The notes beneath the pieces are model-generated. The model was given only the letters and a program-made list of their open reading frames with translations, did not search any database and was not told the origin of the DNA. DNA of 64,000 bases from Desulfobulbaceae bacterium (GTDB taxonomy: Bacteria; Desulfobacterota; Desulfobulbia; Desulfobulbales; Desulfobulbaceae). The stretch is from the NCBI GenBank assembly GCA_003508005.1, contig DNUE01000017.1:741-64740 (forward strand), read 5' to 3'. Shown in pieces: positions 60,903 to 64,000 of this stretch. The translations under genes and the position numbers were made by a program. How positions within the stretch are numbered: the stretch's first letter is position 1; every line of letters starts with the position of its first letter.

Positions 60903-62783
60903 ATGGAATCAGACGTCAAGTGGATGGAAAATTACGCCGACATGATTGCAACGCCCGAACAGGCCTTGGCTCATGTTAGGCCCGGCCAGAGGGTCTTTAT
61001 CGGAACCGGGTGCGGCGAGCCAGTGGAGCTGGTCGAGGCCTTAACGCGCCGGGCGGGGGAGCTGGCTGATGTCGAGATCATCCAGCTTTTCACCAAAGGC
61101 GATGCCCCTTATGCCGAAAAGAAGCTCGCTGAATGCTTTACCGTCAACAGCTTCTTCATCGGCAGCAATGTCAGGAGACTCATCCAGGAAGGGCTCGGGG
61201 TTTATACTCCTATCCTGATGTCCGATATTCCACGGCTTTTTCACAGCGGCCGCATCCCGATCGATGTGGCCCTCATCCAGGTGACCCCGCCTGATGCGCG
61301 GGGCAAGGTCAGCCTGGGAATTTCCGTGGATATCGTCAAAAGCGCAGCAGAAAACGCCTCACTGGTGATTGCCCAGGTGAACCCCCGGATGCCCTATGTC
61401 CATGGCGACAGCCTGCTTGACATTTATGATCTCGATATTCTGGTGCCGCTGGAGACGGAGCTTATGGAGCGAAGTTCCGGGCCGGTCCATGCGATTGCCG
61501 AAAAAATTGGTGTGCATGTCGCCGGCCTGATACCCGACGGCGCGACCGTCGAGTTCGGGATTGGCCGTATCGAGGACCTTGGTCGTCTTCCCCAGTCCAT
61601 GCAGGCCTTTCTCCATGACAAAAAAGACCTCGGGATCCATACCGAAATGCTGACGGACGACATTGTCGATCTAATCGAGTCCGGCGCTGTCACGGGGAGC
61701 CTCAAAACAATGGACCGGGGGAAAATAACAGCCAGCTTCTGCATGGGGAGCAGGATGCTGTATGAGTTTGTCAATGATAACCCCCTGTTTTGTTTCCGGC
61801 CGACCGAGTACGTGAACGACTCGAACATCATCGGCAAGCAGAATAAAATGGTTTCCATCAATATGGCCCAGGAAATCGACCTGACCGGCCAGGTCTGTTC
61901 GGATTCGGTCGGCGGCAAGTTCTTTTCAGGCATAGGCGGGCAGGTTGATTTCAACCGCGGCGCGAGCAGATCGTGTGGAGGCCGGGCCATTATTATTATG
62001 CCGTCCACCAATGCAAGCGGTACGGAATCGAGGATAGGTTGCTTTTTGAAGCCCGGTTCCGGTGTCGTTATTTCCAGGGGGACGGTTCATTATGTCGTCA
62101 CCGAGTACGGGGTGGCCTATCTCCACGGCAAATCCATCCAGGAGCGGGTGATGGCGCTCATTTCGATCTCCCATCCTAATTTCCGTGACCAGCTGCTGAA
62201 GGAGGCGGTGGAAGCCAAGTACATCCGTCCGGAGATGGCGGGGCTGGGAGGCAGGTTCGTCGTTCCGGGGGAAGAGGCCATGAAGACCACGTATCTGCTT
62301 GATGACGGCACCCTGGTCAGCTTCCGGTCGATACGGCCGACCGATGAACCCAACATGCGCGATCTGTTGTACAATTTGTCCCAGGAAACGGTCTATTACA
62401 GGTTCATGAGCCAGCAGAAACGCTTCAGTACCCGCCAGATACATGATTTTGTCTATATAGATCACCGGCGGGACGTGGCGGTTGTCGGTACGGTTCCCGA
62501 GGCGAGTGGCGAGGATATTATCGCCGTCGGCAGATATTATCTCAACGAAAAGACCAACAAGGCGGAAGTGGCATTCATCGTGCGCGATGACTGGCAAAAT
62601 AAAGGCATTGGCAAGTTTCTGTTCAAGCACCTGATTTCAATAGCACGGCGCAACGGGATTTCAGGCTTTACTGCCGAAGTCATGCGCGATAACCGGAGGA
62701 TGCAGAATATTTTCAATATCTCCGGCTACAAGGTGACAAGCTTCCTGGAAGAAGGCGTTTACAGCTACGTCATCGATTTCTAA
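60903..62783 (+). CDS. Acetyl-CoA hydrolase/CoA-transferase fused to a GNAT acetyltransferase
   Basis: The 626-residue protein joins a class I CoA-transferase (about 1-450) to a C-terminal GNAT domain (about 460-626). The transferase part has IGTGCGEPVELVEAL, GGQVDFNRGASRS and VTEYGVAYLHGKSI with the catalytic Glu near 401. GNAT features are VSFRSIRPTDEPNMRDLL and the acetyl-CoA loop DDWQNKGIGKFL. It would move CoA between acetate and another acid, and the GNAT part may acetylate protein lysines. AAAGGA is 8 nt before ATG 60903, so that start is chosen over 60894. It directly follows the ADP-forming synthetase gene. Confidence 0.92.
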   Translation: MESDVKWMENYADMIATPEQALAHVRPGQRVFIGTGCGEPVELVEALTRRAGELADVEIIQLFTKGDAPYAEKKLAECFTVNSFFIGSNVRRLIQEGLGVYTPILMSDIPRLFHSGRIPIDVALIQVTPPDARGKVSLGISVDIVKSAAENASLVIAQVNPRMPYVHGDSLLDIYDLDILVPLETELMERSSGPVHAIAEKIGVHVAGLIPDGATVEFGIGRIEDLGRLPQSMQAFLHDKKDLGIHTEMLTDDIVDLIESGAVTGSLKTMDRGKITASFCMGSRMLYEFVNDNPLFCFRPTEYVNDSNIIGKQNKMVSINMAQEIDLTGQVCSDSVGGKFFSGIGGQVDFNRGASRSCGGRAIIIMPSTNASGTESRIGCFLKPGSGVVISRGTVHYVVTEYGVAYLHGKSIQERVMALISISHPNFRDQLLKEAVEAKYIRPEMAGLGGRFVVPGEEAMKTTYLLDDGTLVSFRSIRPTDEPNMRDLLYNLSQETVYYRFMSQQKRFSTRQIHDFVYIDHRRDVAVVGTVPEASGEDIIAVGRYYLNEKTNKAEVAFIVRDDWQNKGIGKFLFKHLISIARRNGISGFTAEVMRDNRRMQNIFNISGYKVTSFLEEGVYSYVIDF

Positions 62784-63103
62784 CCCGGTTTCGACGTACT
62801 GCCTTTGCGGGGATGGCTGGCGTGGACGTGTTGCATCAGGCAACACCCCGCCTCCCGCCGCAGTAGCAATCAGCATGAAAAACGATCCGAGCACCATGCA
62901 TTCAAGCCGGGCCAGGAAATGACGACCATGGGAATCACCCGCCATTTCCCCCTGGTTCAATAAAAAAGGACGAAACTAGAGTTTATGCGAGGAATGGGGC
63001 AGCAAGTATTTCGACTGTTCATCGGTGCGGCTGTTTGATACAATAAAATGGGTTGCGGTTCAGTATCCATCACATCCTGAAAATTGAGCAAAGGAGGCAC
63101 GGT
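62784..63103. other. Intergenic region before dodecin
   Basis: No gene, repeat or structured RNA is recognised in these 320 bases. Confidence 0.5.
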
Positions 63104-63325
63104 ATGGCAGAAAGCGTCTACAAGATCATTGAACTTGTCGGCACCAGCAAGAAATCCTGGGAGGATGCGGCACGGAATGCGGTTGAATCGGCGGGCAAGA
63201 ACCTCAAGAATTTGCGGATTGCCGAAATCGTGAAGCTTGATATGCAGATTGACGAAGGCAAGGTCGTAAGCTATCGAGCTCGGGTCAATGTCTCCTTTAA
63301 ATACGAAGCTCCGAAAAAGAAATAA
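63104..63325 (+). CDS. Dodecin, flavin-storage protein
   Basis: The 73-residue product (MAESVYKIIELVGTSKKSWE, later VNVSFKYEA) is a typical dodecin: beta-alpha-beta-beta with the SxKSWEDA helix. Dodecins form hollow dodecamers that bind FMN, riboflavin or CoA, buffering free flavin. AAAGGAGG lies 8 nt before the ATG. It ends 107 bp before the convergent flavin oxidoreductase gene. Confidence 0.95.
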   Translation: MAESVYKIIELVGTSKKSWEDAARNAVESAGKNLKNLRIAEIVKLDMQIDEGKVVSYRARVNVSFKYEAPKKK

Positions 63326-63354
63326 GGCCGAAAGCGCAAAGCAAGCAATCCGAA

Positions 63355-63382
63355 CCCTCTCCCCTGTTTTCGGGGGAGAGGG
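63355..63382. terminator. Hairpin between dodecin and the convergent oxidoreductase gene
   Basis: A perfect 10-bp stem CCCTCTCCCC (63355-63364) pairs with 63373-63382 around an 8-nt loop. It has no T-run on either side, so it is assigned by position between convergent genes. Confidence 0.55.
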
Positions 63383-63432
63383 CGGCAACGCTTCGCACTT
63401 CTTTTTTACCGACTGCTGACCGCCAAAAGGGG

Positions 63433-63999
63433 TTATCGCTCCAGGGCCTGGAATTTTTTCATGAACCTGCGGTCAATAGAGTCTTTCAGGAAAAAGGCCA
63501 GGCGACCGTTGAACAGCAGCCTTTTCTTGCGGAAAATCCCGGTGCCGTCGCCGAGGTTGAAGATCAGCAGATACTCCCCTCCCGGATCAAACTCCCGCAT
63601 TTCCTTCCCCTCCAGGGCAGCCATCAAGTTGTGCAGCAGGACCGGGTTTTCCCGCACGGCATAGACACCGACCTTGTCCAGAGGACTGTCCTGAAAATAG
63701 ATGCAGTCGCCGCCGCCGAAAACGTTTGGATAGTCAATGCTCTGAAGATAACGGTTGACCACCAGACCCCCTTCGGGACCGATGGCCATGCCTGACTTCC
63801 TGAATACGTGGGAAGGCCGTACGCCGACCGCGACGAAGATGACATCCAGTCCGTAGATCTGGCGCGAATCTATTTCGATTCTGTCTTTTTCAATCTTCGA
63901 TACCGAGCAGTGCTCGATAATCTGGATCTTCCTCCTGTTCAGGGAATTGATGGCTAAGCTGCGGACCCCGTCCGGAAATCCTTTCATGATGGAGGTTCG
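63433..63999 (-). CDS. FAD-dependent pyridine nucleotide-disulfide oxidoreductase, 5' part outside the window
   Basis: The frame is open through the right edge, so only the C-terminal 188 residues are seen. GLDVIFVAVGVRPSHVF, VNRYLQSIDYPNVFGGGDC (FAD-binding Asp) and YAVRENPVLLHNLMAALEG are shared with type II NADH dehydrogenases and with the oxidoreductase domain found at the N-terminus of some selenophosphate synthetases. DRRFMKKFQ near the end resembles the latter group more. It probably oxidises NAD(P)H at the membrane or in the cytoplasm. The N-terminal half is needed for a firm call. Confidence 0.8.
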   Translation of the reverse strand, partial: RTSIMKGFPDGVRSLAINSLNRRKIQIIEHCSVSKIEKDRIEIDSRQIYGLDVIFVAVGVRPSHVFRKSGMAIGPEGGLVVNRYLQSIDYPNVFGGGDCIYFQDSPLDKVGVYAVRENPVLLHNLMAALEGKEMREFDPGGEYLLIFNLGDGTGIFRKKRLLFNGRLAFFLKDSIDRRFMKKFQALER

Positions 64000-64000
64000 G

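Overview
The window looks like a chromosomal segment of a GC-rich anaerobic Desulfobacterota (deltaproteobacterial) genome, most likely close to Desulfobulbales. This is inferred from gene content only: a tandem c7-type hexaheme cytochrome with a Tat-exported four-cluster ferredoxin, two NrfD-type quinone-interacting membrane subunits, a two-domain APS kinase, a PAS/sigma-54 activator, and a signalling protein carrying the CASCKKIRDDKGYW tail that I associate with this group. No rRNA, CRISPR array or intact insertion sequence was seen. Three tRNA genes are present: Leu(UAG), Val(UAC) and Asp(GUC).

Layout. 1-2.8 kb: the end of a FolE2-like gene that has lost every catalytic metal ligand, then glyS, separated by heptanucleotide repeat arrays. 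3.0-9.2 kb: tRNA-Leu, the proteostasis operon tig-clpP-clpX-lon, and tRNA-Val/tRNA-Asp. 9.2-11.4 kb: an AT-richer pocket with two small secreted proteins of unknown function, possibly a decayed tRNA-Asp-linked insertion. 11.4-18 kb: a secreted nuclease-like protein, a KefB-type antiporter, a STAS-like protein, a sulfurylase-like/APS kinase and an unrecognised protein. 18-24 kb: a complete sucrose cycle (sucrose synthase and fructokinase on the minus strand, divergent from a sucrose-phosphate synthase/phosphatase). 24-27 kb: cobalamin lower-ligand assembly (cobC-cobU-cobT-cobS). 27-38 kb: xseA, a TPR membrane protein, panC-panD, a DegT aminotransferase, a DUF89-like protein, rsmJ, a second secreted nuclease and ftsH.

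38-47 kb is the most unusual part. Two paralogous cassettes, each encoding a tiny membrane protein, an NrfD-type membrane subunit, an intergenic hairpin and a MerR-type regulator with four conserved cysteines, flank a PAS/AAA+ sigma-54 activator and an operon for a Tat ferredoxin plus hexaheme cytochrome. Both cassettes carry the same 17-bp motif upstream, and the second has a near-consensus sigma-54 promoter. I infer a redox-responsive membrane electron-transfer system without a recognisable catalytic (molybdopterin) subunit.

47-64 kb: a CASCKK-tail membrane protein, an AMIN-domain protein, a TIGR03960/DUF2344 radical SAM protein, TrpB2, a PBP4-type D,D-carboxypeptidase with a lipoprotein, a tandem NosL-like protein, and then an acetyl-CoA/protein-acetylation block (HDAC-family deacetylase, CBS-ACT protein, ADP-forming acyl-CoA synthetase, CoA-transferase fused to a GNAT domain). 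The window ends with dodecin and a truncated flavin oxidoreductase. Two dispersed repeat families run through the window: four 80-bp hairpin elements and degenerate 7-bp arrays.
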